This document shows, piece after piece, positions 24,805 through 37,185 of a DNA stretch of 64,000 bases. Both the position numbers and the translations under genes were made by a program. The DNA is taken from assembly GCA_000827205.1 (NCBI GenBank), contig KN832563.1:1064863-1128862 (forward strand). The letters run 5' to 3'. The stretch's first letter is position 1. Each line of letters begins with the position of its first letter. Under the pieces are notes generated by a model, which worked only from the letters and a program-made list of their open reading frames with translations, had not been told where the DNA came from and ran no database searches. The DNA comes from Plicaturopsis crispa FD-325 SS-3. Its lineage: Eukaryota > Basidiomycota > Agaricomycetes > Amylocorticiales > Amylocorticiaceae.

Positions 24805-26540
24805 ATGCTACCACGCAATCTCCAAAGCCTCGTCGTCTCAAGCCGTGCTGCAGCTCGCATCCGGTCTGCCCATCTGCGCCACTCCGCGCCGTTCCCCCCT
24901 CCGTTTCGGATATCAAACGCGGCACCCGCTCTCGCTGTCGCTGCCTTCCACACGTCCTCGCGGCGGCAGAGCGAGCTCCCAAAATCGCCGTTCCAGACCT
25001 TCGTGGACGTGCTCAAGGAGGAGCTGCAGAAGAACAGGGAGCTGCAGGATAATGTCAAGCAGCTCCAGGGCGATGTCGATAAGCTCCAGGACTCGGAGGC
25101 TATGAAGCGTGCTAGGGCTGCGTATGAGCGGGCTCGGGTGAGTCAGATATAGTATTTTAGCGTGAGGAGAAGGTCTAATGGGATGCATGGGGTAGTTGAC
25201 GTCGAGTATCAAAGAAAACCCGCGGTTACGGGCTGCGGCCGACGAGTTGCGCAAGCAAGGTATCAAGGTCGGCGATGCCGTCGGTGAGGCCCTCAAGGCC
25301 ATGGAAGAGAGCGAAGTCATGCGCGCAGTACGTTCCCATCACACCCTTCACTTCCTTCTTTCTCAAAGTCCTATTTTCCCAGCTCTCCCGAGCCTCCGCA
25401 GCCGTCTCCTCGACGATCGCGTCCACCACCGAGCCCATCCGCAACACCACCGCATACAAATCCCTCGCCGAGACCCTCGTCGACGCGCTCGACGACAGCG
25501 GCAGCGCCAAGCACGCCGGCTTCGAGGAAAAAGAGGAGCGCCGGCGCCGGCGCCAGCTCCGCCTCGCGAAAGCCGGCAAAAACCGCGGCCTGGGCCCCGC
25601 GCGCGTCGACGCGAACCCAGACGCGGGCGGCGCGGTCGTCCTGCACAAAGACTCGCCGCGTCAAGAAGCGTGGAACCGGCTCAAAGAGTCCAACCCCCTC
25701 CTCCGCAAACTCGTCGAGCTGCGGCGGGCGTTCGACGAGTCGGAGAACCCGGTGGTGGCGTCCGTGAGGGGCGTGACGCAGACGATCGGGGGGTGGTTCG
25801 AGGAGAACGAGACGGCGCAGGTGATGCGGGCGATGAAGGCGCTGGATCCGGGGTTTAGTGCGGAGAGCTTTGAGAGGGAGTTGAGGGAGTATATTGTGCC
25901 GGAGGTGGTGGATGCGTATTTGAGTGCGGATAGGGAGGCGTTGAGGAAGTGGTGTGGGGAGGCGGTGGGTGTTCCCGATTTTTTTTGCTCCCTCTATGAA
26001 GCTCAAAAAAAGTACATGGAACTAGACGTATAATGTCCTGTGGGCGACTATGGAGCAGTATCTCCGCCAAGGGCTCATCAGCGACAGCAAATGCCTCGAC
26101 ATCCGTCAAGTAGACGTACGTCCCCCCTTCCCCTTCTCTCTCCCCCCCTTCCCTTCTCCCCCCTTTCCCTCCTCCCCCCTTCCCTTCTCCCCCCCCCCCT
26201 TCCCGCCCTTACTCACCCCACCCCGCAGGTATCCGCCGGCAAACTCCTCGAACCCGCCACCCCCGTCTTCATCATCACCTTCTCCACGCAAGAAGTGCTG
26301 CTGTTCCGGAACGCGAAGACGCGCGCGGTGGTGGTGGGCGCGGAGGACCGGGTGGAGCAGTGTGTGTACGTGGCGGCGCTGACGCGCGTGGAGGAGGAGT
26401 TGGGGGATGAGGTTACGGGGGGGTGGAAGGTTATTGAGGTGCGTTATCACACTCTTCTCAACGTATCATCGTGTCGTCGTTGGGAGCATAACTGATGTGT
26501 GGCACAGATGGGACGGAGGTCGGCGAGGGCGTATTTGTGA
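24805..26540 (+). CDS. TIM44: mitochondrial import motor subunit Tim44
   Basis: Exons 24805-25137, 25196-25327, 25383-25964, 26026-26115, 26229-26438 and 26508-26540; 459 aa. The N-terminus is Arg/Ser/Ala-rich with an AFHTSSRR cleavage-type motif, a matrix presequence. A coiled coil follows (FQTFVDVLKEELQKNRELQD and on). The C-terminal Tim44 domain includes NPVVASVRGVTQTIGGWFEE, DPGFSAESFERELREYIVPE, VVDAYLSADREALRKWCGEA and FIITFSTQEVLLFRN. It anchors mtHsp70 to the TIM23 translocase on the matrix side. Intron 4 (26116-26228, 113 nt) is about twice the local average and almost pure pyrimidine. Confidence 0.95.
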
Positions 26541-26841
26541 GGCGCTCGACCGTAAAATGGCATGATTCTTTGCTGCTGCTATCGTCCAGGCTGAGGACAA
26601 CCCCCACTCTATCTTGCATATTACTTATCACTCTTATCGGGAATATAATTCGTAACGAAACGTTTGCATGTCGTTTCGTGGGTAGCGAAACCGTTCTGTT
26701 GGACTGAGGAATTTGGGTTGACTTGAACTTGAAGTTCTACAAAGTACTCTGCCAGTGAGTCGTCGGAGATGACCCTGGGGCCATAGCCACGTGCTATCGC
26801 GTTTTCCGTGCCATCTGCTTCGCGTTTTCCCCGTCACCCCC

Positions 26842-28933
26842 ATGTCCAAAATCCCCCACACTCGATTATTTCTACGACAATCCAGAGCCGTCGTCGTCTC
26901 GGGGCCGCATGTACAGATACTCGACGCTGCGTATGTTTTTTTTGAGCGGTGCATCGTGAGGATTCTTCGTTGACCGAGCGGATAGGACCGGGGAGATCGT
27001 CCGCTCGACGGCTGGGCGCGACGATGTACTGAAATCGGGACCCGTGCGGTGTGTCGCCGTCAGCGAGTGCGAGAAGTACATCGCCACTGTCGGGGATGAT
27101 AAGATGCTGAAAGTTTGGGAGGCGGAGACGTTGAGCGTGTTGAGTCAGAGGTGAGCGCGCTATCTCCTCATTGTTCGACCGGGGCACGCGTTGAGATGGA
27201 TGGAAATGGCACAGAGAACTCCCGAAAAAACCTACGGGCGTTAGGTTCACTCGGGATAGCCAGACTATCCTCGTATCGGATAAATTTGGTGATATCTTCA
27301 GGTATGCGCGGGATGGAAAAATCTTCTCTTGGTCTCGTACTAAATGCATCATTTTCAGCTACCCCCTTCACCCAGTAGAGTCCACCACACACTCCTCCGA
27401 CGCCGAAAAGCCCAAGCGCGATGCATTCTCCTCGCACGAAAACCCCTCCGGCGGACACCTCATCCTCGGGCACGCCTCCCTGCTCAACGCATTCGCGCTC
27501 ACACCCGACGAGAAGTACATCATCACCGCGGACAGGGACGAGCACGTCCGCGTCAGCTGGTATCCCCAGGGATACAACGTCGAGCGGTATTGCCTCGGTC
27601 ATAAAAAGTAATGTACATGATGACTTCGCTATGGTGTGGTAGGATGGAGAGTGGAGAGTGCTGATACTGTGACAGGTATATTTCGGCGATACATATCCCA
27701 AGTAGTGATCCGTCGTCGCTTATAAGTGGTGGAGGGGACCCGATGTTGAAGATATGGGATTGGATGGCGGGCACGGTGCTCCACGAGATAGACGTGGAGG
27801 GTGCTATCCGGCCTTTCATCAAAGTAAAAGGAAAACGGCGGAAGCCCGGGTTCGATGAGGATGGGGATGGGGAGGGTGAAGGGGGTGGGAAGGCGAAGGG
27901 GAAACGGGGGAGGAAGGGACGGAGAGGGAATAAGGGGAAGGATGGTGCGGACGCGGCGGATCCCAAGGCAGACGAGGCCGCTGATAGTGCGGAGGCTACG
28001 CCGATACCAGATCCCTCTGACGCGCAGGCAGCTCCTCCTCCTGCTGAGGCGGAGACGGAGATCGTCCTGGTCCTGCATAAAATCGAGACATTCGAATCGG
28101 ACGGGGTAACCTATATCATATTCAGCGCCGTTGGGTGAGTCGTATCCCCCCCCCAGCCTTCGTCTTCAGTTCCTGACCGTTCTCTTTTTTTTCTTTTTTT
28201 CTTTTTTTGCCTGCGGTGCCCAGTGCGACCGCCCTATTCGTCTGCGCGTATCCGCGTACTGGGTCAGACGCGCCTTCGGTAGTGCAGCATTACGATTTCG
28301 GCGCACCTGTGCTCGATTTCGTGCTCGGGTCCGACGGGCTTGTGTGGACTTTGTTGGATGCGGAGTGGGCTGGGGCGCAGGATCCAGCGGACACAGGCTC
28401 TTCTAGCGACATGGTTAGGATAGTCAGGTGGACTGCTGGCTCGGTGCGTAGTTCACGTCTCACATAAAGCGATGTTTGCTGATCTATCCTTTAAATTTCT
28501 ATCGCGTGTAGCTGCAAGCTGTAGACAAAGCTTCCGCACCGCCACTCTTATCCTCACTCAACACAAAATGTATACTACCCGGTACGTGCCCTACCCCAGC
28601 CCACACTGTAATATCAATGTCCTCTGCTAACCCCCATGCACCACCGCAGCCACAAACGCCGACCTAGACGCCCTCGACCTCTACGCACACCTAACCTCCA
28701 TGCCAAAAAACCACGATCCGGAGCTGAGCAGCATGAATCGGGACCGCGACCAGGACGGGGACGGGGACGGACAGCCGAAGAAGCTCCAGGCGCGCCTGAG
28801 GAATAGGAATGCGTTGCGGGGGAAGGGGGAGAAGGGGGAGGAGGATGTGGAGGTGGGGCGGATGGTGAAGAAGGCGCGGTCGAGAGATGAGGGGGCGGAG
28901 GCTGATGTGCTTATGGTGGACGCGGGCTCGTAG
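26842..28933 (+). CDS. TRM82: tRNA (m7G46) methyltransferase non-catalytic subunit, WD40
   Basis: Exons 26842-26930, 26986-27150, 27215-27301, 27359-27607, 27676-28134, 28224-28443, 28512-28581 and 28650-28933; 540 aa. WD-repeat segments are clear: VRCVAVSECEKYIATVGDDK, LKVWE, LPKKPTGVRFTRDSQTILVS, LGHASLLNAFALTPDEKYII, TADRDEHVRVSWYP, HKKYISAIHIPSSDPSSLIS, GGGDPMLKIWDW. This order matches Trm82/WDR4. Two charged low-complexity inserts (around 27830-28060 and in the last exon) are long, as in other basidiomycete homologues. Trm82 stabilises Trm8 for N7-methylation of guanosine 46 in tRNA. Intron 28135-28223 has long T runs. Confidence 0.9.
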
Positions 28934-29217
28934 AATGCAGTACCGTAGGGTTTGGTGGGCAGAAAGATTGGCAGAGAGGGATTGTATGGTGGGTAGCATG
29001 TATCGTTATTTCGTATCCTTCATCTGCTGCACGTTATCGATGTGGTACTTTCAAATGGCTTTCTTGACGCGTTTATTCAGATCAAATCATATTGCGTCGA
29101 GGGTCAGTGTTGAAAGATTCCAAGTGGACTGATCTCCAAGAACTGCAGACACCAGGAATAGAGGAATATAAATAATAGTCCGTATAACAGCCGTAATACC
29201 TCGAAAATGCGATGGTA

Positions 29218-30778
29218 TCAGTTTTCCGAGAGCGTGAAGGTAGACTTCGGTCGGCTTCCGAGACCGCTCTACAGAAAACCATTCGTCGCGTCAATGAAAG
29301 TCTCGCATCCAAATGGTGAATGCAAACTGTACCTTGGCATAAACTTCTTCTATCCACTGCATGTTCGTGATTGAATCTTCCGCTGTGACCCAGGTCTGGG
29401 GCTCGCGTCCTCGCAAGCGGTCCACGAGCGCCTCTAGCTGGTACCGATACCTAAGGCCCATACACAAGCGAGTGAGTCCCACATGAGCCATATGACATCT
29501 AGAAGAACGCGCACGTAGACCACCACGCCTCGCCTTTCCCGCCGTCTTCGAACGTATACGCCTTCTCCACCCGCTCCCGCTTCTTACCGTCCTTGTCCGT
29601 CTTGCTGACACTGATCGAGTGATACAGCACGGGCATGACGAAATTGAATAAATCCACTTCGCCGCCCTCGCATTTAACGTTGACGGAAATCTGCGGGAGG
29701 CCGGGGACCCATTTCCACGGGAGCGCGAGATTTGCGGTGAGCAACGCGGTGACGGAGTTTGGGAAGGCAAGGGTCGCGATTGTGCCGACGTCGACGGCGG
29801 GAGCGGGCGGGTGGGGCTGGATGACAGTGGTGAGGACCTCTGTTGGGGCGGAGGAAGTCAGGTAACGCGCGGCGTTCAAGGTGTAGCCTGGCAGGAATTG
29901 TGATCAGACCAGGAAAGATCTGGAATAGCTGGTGCTTACAGCCCATATCCATCATTGCGCCACCGCCCAGTTCCAAATTGAAGCGGATGTTGTCCGCAGG
30001 GAGTGGCCCGCGGGGTATGGCGAGAGTCGCTTCAATATTCTTGATTGCACCTAGCTCACCGCTGTCCAGAATCTTCTTGACGCGTTGGATTGCCGGATGG
30101 AACCTGTGGATCGCAGTGAGCTATTGAAGAGAAAATGTGTACGTGCAGTATACATACCGGTAATGGAATGCTTCGAGGAGCACAAGCCCTTTACTCTCAG
30201 CAAACGCAAACATCGTGCGAGTCTCCTCGGTCACATCTGCGGTAGGTTTTTCGAGGAGGACGTGCTTGCCGGCGGCAAGCGCTTTCATGGTCCACTCGAA
30301 GTGCAGGGCATTTGGGAGCTAGATCAGAACACACTCAGATGCGGGCTCATGGATATCTTGGAGCATGGAGCGTACCGGGTTGTACACGACATCAATTTCT
30401 GGATCGTTCAGGAGCTCTGAAATTGTTTGGTTTGGTCAACTGGGCTTTCTACGCGCATAACATGGGGTTTAGTACCTTGGTAACCACCGTAGGCTTTTGC
30501 TATTCCGTGCTTTTTCGCGAATGCCTGGGCCCTGGTAAGGTCCCTTGCGGCGATGCCATGAATGACTACATCTGCGTGGCTTTTCGCAGGGAGTATCGTG
30601 GCCGACGGTGCAATGTCTGCTGCACCGAGGATGCCGAATTTCAACGCGTCAGCATTCTTGGTTGCAGTAGGTGGGTTGAACGTCTGTACGAGTCAACTTC
30701 AATCCTCGCAGACTCGCGGGCTCGCATAGTGCTGCACACCTTGTAAACGCGCTTTACGAAGCCAAGTACGGACGCCAT
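29218..30778 (-). CDS. Gfo/Idh/MocA-family NAD(P)-dependent oxidoreductase
   Basis: Exons 30778-30740, 30683-30476, 30416-30376, 30318-30158, 30103-29940, 29887-29515, 29450-29333 and 29268-29218; 384 aa. The Rossmann fold begins LKFGILGAADIAPSA (G-x-x-G-A-A) and continues with VVIHGIAARDLTRAQAFAKK. The family EKP signature is in GKHVLLEKPTADVTEE, followed by LLEAFHYRFHP. The C-terminal alpha/beta domain carries GGGAMMDMGCYTLNAARYL. The closest type is the dimeric dihydrodiol/D-xylose dehydrogenase group, but the substrate cannot be named. It ends SGLGSRPKSTFTLSEN after the last intron. A leader intron (30838-30779) ends exactly at the ATG. Confidence 0.88.
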
Positions 30779-30838
30779 CTGTAGTTCAAGTCATAAGTCG
30801 TGAGTTAAGTGTTGTGTGAGCGAGAGCTGTATACATAC
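30779..30838 (-). other. 5'-leader intron of the oxidoreductase gene
   Basis: The minus strand shows AG|GTATGTATAC and CTACAG|ATGG, a 60-nt intron whose acceptor abuts the start codon. The ~475 bp further upstream hold no gene. Confidence 0.55.
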
Positions 30839-31314
30839 CTCACTTGTCGCAAGTCACAAAATCAAGCCTCGGAAAGGCGAACAGACTCTCAGGCTGCACG
30901 ACGCGAGACTCGTCGCTGAGTCGGTCAGAGGACCCGGTGAGTACATCATCAAACTTACTGACAGGTTTCATGTGGTTCTGTGAAAAGCCAATGCTGCTGA
31001 CACGGCGGGAGCTGTTTACAAGTTTACAAAGATGATATCCGCCTATGTATACGAGATACTAAGGTTGTGCCATGCCACGGCAGCCTCGACGGACCAATGA
31101 CTGTTGTTCCATGGGTCGCTTGAGGTCGCTTGATGACGGAAGCGAGCTATGTACCGCGGTTAAGTAGAGCTTTGCATTGATTGTAATCTGGACACGTAGG
31201 CACTATGCAGTGCTTGCCAGCGCCTTGGCAGTGGCATTGGGATAGACAGCAAGTGCCGTATAATTATATGTGTATGCGTGAGGATGGTGAATACAAGGAT
31301 TGGAGGCCTTAAGA

Positions 31315-33589
31315 TTAGTGCTCGATATCATACTCGTGCATTTCCCAATCCGACCAGCGAAAAATCGGAAGGGGGTGTCCTAACAGTGCTTACGATTAGC
31401 ACCCGCGACGTGGATCTTGGAGAATGCTGCCGAAGCACGCACCTTCAGTGTTGAAGACGAAGGCGTCTAAGGGTATTAATTCCGCGTCCGTGAAGAGCAG
31501 GTATAGATATTTCAATCTGGCGCACCAAACCGGAGTAAGCAATCCGAAATGGAGAGCAGCAAAGCGTGACGTACGTCTCAGCGAGGAAATAGCTCGGCAT
31601 CTCGTTGCGCATAGGCGAAGGGGACACGTCGACGTTGTTGATGCTTGCGTACCCACTGGGTGTTTTCGTCTCCCGCTCTATGGCCTCGAACACCTTCCAC
31701 CCCCGCTCGCGCCACCGCTTGTCGCCCGTTGTCCGCCACATTATATAGAAGCTCTCCAGCGTCTACCCGCACGCGTGAGCATCCATGCAGACAAAAACAT
31801 TATATTGCGACTCACTTCAGGCCTCAGCAGGAATGCAGACTTGCGGGAGCGGTAGTCCCGCTCGCCAGCTGGTTTAGGAGATACCTCGCGCAGCCCAGGG
31901 GGCACGCCGCCCGGTCTCCCGGTCTCCTCCCACGCCTCTACGTGCTCCATCCACCGGCCGCTGCTCCCATCCTGCGACACCGGCCACGGGTCGAACACCA
32001 TCTCGTCCGGCCCAAGCCCCGTCTTCTGGTCCGCGTAGGTCATCCAGCAGGTATTCGCGAGGCCCTCTGCGGCCCAGCGGTGCAGCTCCGCCTCGCGTGG
32101 CGGCAGGGCGAGAGTGTGGACACCGAGGGCGAGCAGCCCCGGGAGAAAGCAGGAGAGGTGCTCGAACGTGTGCGAAGGCCGCCCGTTGGAGGCGTCGGTG
32201 ACATAGAGGAGGTTCCGCGTCGGCGAGATGTACAGCAGGTGCTCGATGATGGCCGAGGCCGCTGAGATATCTGCGACCGGGGTCAGATGCGGAGCTAGCA
32301 TAGGGACGTCGGGCACGTACACATTTCACGGGCCTTGGGTTCGCTCTTGCCAGTGAGAAGCCATTGCTTCAATAGGTACTCGTGGGCGCTGTCCGCGAAC
32401 GCGCCGACGGAGAATTGGGCTGGGAGACGTTCACTCTAGAGAAAACATACGGTTACAGCAGTTACGCACTGTTCTTCGGTGTGCCGTCCATATTCCACAT
32501 AGTCGGAAACTGGCCGTCGGATATCTTGGAGTTATACATAATCTGCATCAAATGCTCGACCTGGGTCTCGTGAGCGACCATGCTAGGAGAGCCCATATTG
32601 AGACATACACACTTTATGGAAGTACTGCGTCCGTCCCGTCATATGCGCAAGGTACTTATACTCCATCTGACAACTCAGTGCCTCAGCCCAGAGAACTGTG
32701 CCACGATTCCAGCCCTCCCGAGTTTTACCACTGAAAGATATGCCTAAGACGGTGGATGGCCAGGAGCATCGATTCGTGCGCACCTTTTTGTATTTACCGC
32801 ATACATGGGGAATCCCGACGGCGTGTCCATGGCGGGAAGGAGCATACGTCCTAAATCATCCGCACGCGACAGTAGCATCTGCTCGCCAGATAACGCGTAC
32901 GCCGAGAGGAGACCTCCAAGGTAGCGGATGACCGTTTCGAAGAAGGGAGCGTACGAGTTCTAGGAAGCAATTCGATCACAATGCAACTGTTCATTGCAAG
33001 TGTAACTCACCTCGCTAAGAAAGAATGTTTCGTTTGCGACGATGGGCATTGCCGCATCAAAGTCTTTGTAGAGGCCCATGATCCACATCGTGTCCAGTGA
33101 GTCGATCACGGACACCCTCCAACCATTGAAGCTGTCCTTGTGCATTCAGCCTACACATTTGCCATCAAGCATGTGGGAAACGCACTTGTTAACTTTCCCG
33201 TCCGTCATGGGCAAGAGCTCGTCATATGTGGCCGCGTAGGTCTGATACCCACTATATGCGTGCACGAACGCGTCGCGAACCTTGTCCGCGCGCTTGGACC
33301 AGACCGTGGGCGGTCCGGCCTGGGGCCGAAGACGAACTCCCGCACGGAGCCCGTACAGACCTCGACCTTGGTCATCGAACAGATGATGCCTCGGGGGAGG
33401 CGGTCGCGGTGGCGGGCCCCAAGTGCCTGCCAGCAGCAGCCAGCCAGCGAAGGCAAGTGTGAGGCACAGTCCTAGCCAGCGCGCCATTGGTCGACCGATC
33501 CAAGGTTTGGCGGCGCTGAAGACGGAGGAGTCGGGCGCTTTCCAGCCTGTGCTCATCCTGATAGTTGGCCGTCGGTGCATGGGAAGCAT
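31315..33589 (-). CDS. GH47 class I alpha-1,2-mannosidase, copy A
   Basis: Exons 33589-33186, 33131-33011, 32959-32784, 32730-32613, 32560-32470, 32419-32321, 32270-31816, 31762-31575, 31516-31443 and 31379-31315; 596 aa. A short N-terminus, one membrane anchor (WLGLCLTLAFAGWLLLAGTW) and a Pro-rich stem give type II topology of ER/Golgi processing enzymes. GH47 motifs: NNFNGWRVSVIDSLDTMWIM, ADDLGRMLLPAMDTPSGFP, GTVLWAEALSCQMEY, SVGAFADSAHEYLLKQW, HLSCFLPGLLALG, LLRPETLESFYIMWRTTGD and FNTEGHPLPIF. The acidic residues equivalent to the known catalytic Glu/Asp/Glu (in WAEA, ADSAHEY and RPE) and the calcium-binding Thr of NTE are present. It trims alpha-1,2 mannose from N-glycans. An ATG at 33556 is an alternative start. 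Confidence 0.92.
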
Positions 33590-34146
33590 CTCTCACGCGA
33601 ACAGCAGCCGGTGGCAAGTCGCTGGCTTGGCTGTGTGAGCAGATTTATCCGACGAGTACCCAGCGGTGAGAGTTGTCAGTTCTTCTGAGGCCAGCTCTGT
33701 AGTCGTTTATGAAGGTAGAGAGTCGGAAAGAACGGCGAAACTTGGCATTGCTGGCGACGGCTTCGGTGCCTGCATGTGAACGTTTACACTTGGATCCACT
33801 TGATTGATCGTCTGCTTGGAGTTGTTGTTCGTGTTCCCTTGGAGTTATAAAATTCTACCGCCAAAATAAAAGCGAGTGCTACAGAGGCGCTGCAGTTAGC
33901 GGCGTCGATTTACACGAGGACGTTGCAGTTGACGGTAATTTTGAAGAGCGTTCTTGAAAGTGCATCCAACGGCGAGCGGGGTAATTGCTGGAGATCAGAT
34001 CGGGACTTTTCTATCTCCGCTCTAAACCTTGCTCCGCGGCACTGTGGCACTGTTCTCCTGCTTCATAATCTAGACAATTTCGACGTTCGTTCTGCTCTTA
34101 CACCGACAACCATTTCTTTCCAACACCAAGCCGTCGCTACAGTAAA
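33590..34146. promoter_or_regulatory. divergent promoter region GH47-A / ERV1
   Basis: 557 bp between the two start codons on opposite strands with no supported coding. The two leaders and promoters must lie here; no clear TATA box was recognised. Confidence 0.5.
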
Positions 34147-34740
34147 ATGTCTGAGGCATCGACACTACCAGCTCCTGACAAATCTAATAAACTACCGCCT
34201 GGCATGGTGCTTGGCCCCGACGGTAAACCATGCAAGATCTGCACGGCTTTTCGCAACTGGAAGCCCCGGACCACCGACTCGTCGTCGTCGTCACAGAGCA
34301 GCGCCGGGTCCAAGAAATCTACCGCCGCGATGATGGCCGCGTTTGCCTCCGGAGAAGGGTTCACTTCCGCCCCCGCCGCCTCTGCGCCGGCACCCCCGCC
34401 AAACTGCCCGCCCGACGTCGAGCAGCTCGGCCGCGCGACATGGACGTTCCTGCACACCACCGCGGCGTACTACCCCGAGCGCCCGTCGCCGACGCACCGC
34501 GCGAACATGCTTACCCTCCTCCACGCGCTGCCGGTGCTGTACCCGTGCTCGCACTGCGCGTCGCACCTGGACGAGAACATGCGCGCGCACCCGCCGGACG
34601 TCAGTGGGCGAATGGGGCTGAGTAGGTGGTTGTGCGAGCGGCATAATGAGGTCAATGAACGGCTAGGGAAGGAGCAGTTTGATTGTGCGAAGACGGACGA
34701 GCGGTGGAAGGACGGGCCGAGCGACGGACGCTGCGATTAG
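34147..34740 (+). CDS. ERV1: FAD-linked sulfhydryl oxidase Erv1
   Basis: Intronless, 197 aa. The flexible N-terminal arm carries the shuttle pair C29-K-I-C32. The FAD core starts CPPDVEQLGRATWTFLHTTA, has the active pair C134-S-H-C137 in LYPCSHCASHL, then LSRWLCERHNEVNERLGK and the structural pair C163-x16-C180. It reoxidises Mia40 in the mitochondrial intermembrane space and passes electrons to cytochrome c. All expected cysteines and the FAD-contacting HNxVN segment are present. It is one of only a few intronless genes here. Confidence 0.95.
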   Translation: MSEASTLPAPDKSNKLPPGMVLGPDGKPCKICTAFRNWKPRTTDSSSSSQSSAGSKKSTAAMMAAFASGEGFTSAPAASAPAPPPNCPPDVEQLGRATWTFLHTTAAYYPERPSPTHRANMLTLLHALPVLYPCSHCASHLDENMRAHPPDVSGRMGLSRWLCERHNEVNERLGKEQFDCAKTDERWKDGPSDGRCD

Positions 34741-35041
34741 GGATGTCCAAACTGTAATCACAATCCCTCATCTTAACACCACTCAATCTTTGGGCTTCTA
34801 AGGCAGCAATATGTATACCATCCCATCCCTCAAACACCTCTAGTGAGACAGCCGTTGAGATTAACATTGGTGTGGTATATACGAGCAGGTAAATCCCATC
34901 GAGCAAGCCCTGCATCTATCGTCTAAGCTCATGGAACAGTCGTAGTAGTACTAGGGATAATGATAGAAACCGTATTACAGCCGTATTACATTTCGCCGTA
35001 CCCGTCTCCCGCCGTATAAATATGCTCTCCGAGCGGGCACC

Positions 35042-36447
35042 TCATGCCCAGCGTCCCAAGAGAGCCATGATACCACATCCAAATAGCATGCACACCAGAG
35101 CGTATGCGAGCCTCCCGTTAGAAGCGTTGATCATATCCTGGTTGAAAAGGAACTCATGCGCCAACAGCTGGATGGAAAGAGGTGTCAGTGCGTGTTTGAG
35201 GACAAGTGGAGCGGCGATGACTGACCTCTACAAGACCTGTGTATAGGAGCACGCCGGCGCTGAGAGAGTCCAGGATGCCGCTGACGATGCTGGCAGTCGT
35301 GCTGCCAGGGTTGTACGTCGTGCGGACGCCGAGACCGATGGCGATACCCAATGGCGTGGTGAGGCCGTAGAGCAGCGCGCCGACGAAGGCGACATAGTTA
35401 TACCGCGCGTGGATTTTTAACTGCGCCAATCGTGAGCCCAGTCCGAGACCCTCGAACATTTCTGGAGGAACAGTAAGCATCGCGAAAATCGGACAGATCA
35501 TTCTCTGCGACGCACGGTGGAAAACGAGGACTACGAAGAGGACCTTGAAGTCTGGGTCTACGGCGAGTGTTAGACCGATGAGAAGACTGGTTGTAATCGT
35601 TAGGTAGTATTGGGTACGATCTCTGAATGCCTTCGTACCTATGCAACACGACACCGAATTCAAGGATCGCAACGCCCAGGATTTGCCCCGCTGCGACATC
35701 GGCAGCATGATGATCGTGCTTAGTCTGCGACTCATGGTCTCCGAGCTTGTCATCCAGAGAGATATTATTCTCCTCCTGCTCGGGCTCGGGCCCATGGGCG
35801 GCGACCGACCCGACATTGTGACCGTGCGGGTCTACAAACGCACGCGTATCAGCATTTTGTCTAAAAGAAAGTTAACAAGACGACGGACCATGATGTATCC
35901 CGAGCTTTGTGAGCTTTGCGGTCCCCCATCGGAATGCGATGAGTTCGACGAAGAATATGCTGAATATGCTCAGCATAACAAATGCCAACGCGTAGGGCTA
36001 GAAAGATCAAATCAGTGGGTGTGGACGCGGAGTAGAAGAGCACAGTTACGGACATATACTAGCCAAGCAGGATCCAAGCATGGCGAGCTGAGCTCATCGA
36101 GTGCCGGACTCAACAAGTGTATGAACGCCGTCGCGATCTATCCAGCGGTGATCAACTTGAATATTACACTGCGAGGCAGTTGTTCAGACTTACAATGACA
36201 CCCGAACCGAAATATTTCGCAAAGCTAGAAAGTCATTTAGTCGGAAACGATGAAGGTAGATAGATGACAAGATTGCGCACTCGAACAACGGCTGAGGGAC
36301 ATGTAGCCAGCTCGTCCTAGCGGCGAGAACGGGGAACGTGGACCCAAACGTCGATGTCGCCCATATCACGAAAATGGACGCAATACGTAGGCCGAGGTAG
36401 GTGTCCGCACCACCCCCGGAGCCGCAGTTGACAGCATCGTCGCTCAT
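35042..36447 (-). CDS. ZIP-family zinc/iron transporter
   Basis: Exons 36447-36281, 36224-36194, 36137-36054, 35997-35889, 35831-35639, 35586-35516, 35461-35226 and 35167-35042; 338 aa. Hydrophobic segments fit about eight membrane spans. ZIP signatures: FAKYFGSGVIIATAFIHLLS (span 4 with the metal-binding His), a His-rich cytosolic loop (DPHGHN, HESQTKHDHHAADVA), AGQILGVAILEFGVVLHS, LVFHQMFEGLGLGSRLA (span 5) and SLSAGVLLYTGLVELLAHEF near the end. It resembles fungal Zrt1/Zrt2 plasma-membrane transporters; zinc versus iron cannot be told from sequence. In the final introns the exon joins were fixed by these motifs. Confidence 0.9.
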
Positions 36448-37185
36448 CGTGGATAGCAAAGATTTTCGGGTATTGTCGACGTCGGTAAGTGGATGGGAAT
36501 CTCCTCAAATGCGAGCGCTTTTATACAGAAATCCAGGGGAGGAGATGGGTATGTGAAAGGGATTTAAGGGAGCCCTTTGAGAGGTGGCGACCGGGGGACA
36601 ACCGTGAAGGTGGAAAAATATGGCGATGCATATGGGTTGAAACTGACGGGGACTGGGGAGGTCCTCGTATTCCCGATTAGGATGTGTGCCCCTGACCAAT
36701 TGCGTGACGAAACGAAAGATGCAGCACGAAGGGGACCACACCAGTCGTTCTCCGGCGGCTCCATGACTGAATAGAGGCCATTTATTGGCTGCCCTCCTTG
36801 CCTTGCCTTGGCCGAATCATGTTCAACGTTTAGGCATTGCAAAACACAAGGCTGGTGACCGATAGAGACTCAGAGATACGAAGCGACAGTAGCGGAAGAG
36901 GGAGAGCTTGCATATGAAGCGTGTCGACAACGGCAAGGTAAACCGAAATCAATTGCAGGTTCATGATGTGCATCATTCAAACTCACCTGCAGATCGGTAA
37001 AGCCGCACAGCGGTCCGACCTGGAAAGTTGCAACATGCGCCTTCGTGGTCGCCTGAGGTATTTTCGGAGCGCATTGGGCGCCTACAATGTCAGAAACAGC
37101 GGTGACAGGGCGTTGATTGAGGTCACCGTGGTCCATGAGCGTCAATGGGTGCTACGGATACTCACATCACATCAAGTCGTATGAC
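36448..37185. other. intergenic between ZIP transporter and HIT protein
   Basis: About 740 bp. A minus-strand frame from an ATG at 37133 to 36870 is open but matches no family I know, and splice-like sites inside suggest leader or 3'-UTR introns instead. It includes GTTCAACGTT (36821-36830), the core of the 17-bp motif found elsewhere. Confidence 0.4.

Noticed and set aside
32434-32465. 32-nt intron in GH47 copy A
   Set aside because: An alternative with acceptor at 32420 gives a normal 50-nt intron (32469-32420) and the conserved NTQFSVGAF join.
36870-37133. 87-codon minus-strand frame between the ZIP and HIT genes
   Set aside because: No recognisable family, no start context of note, and internal splice-like sites; could be untranslated sequence.
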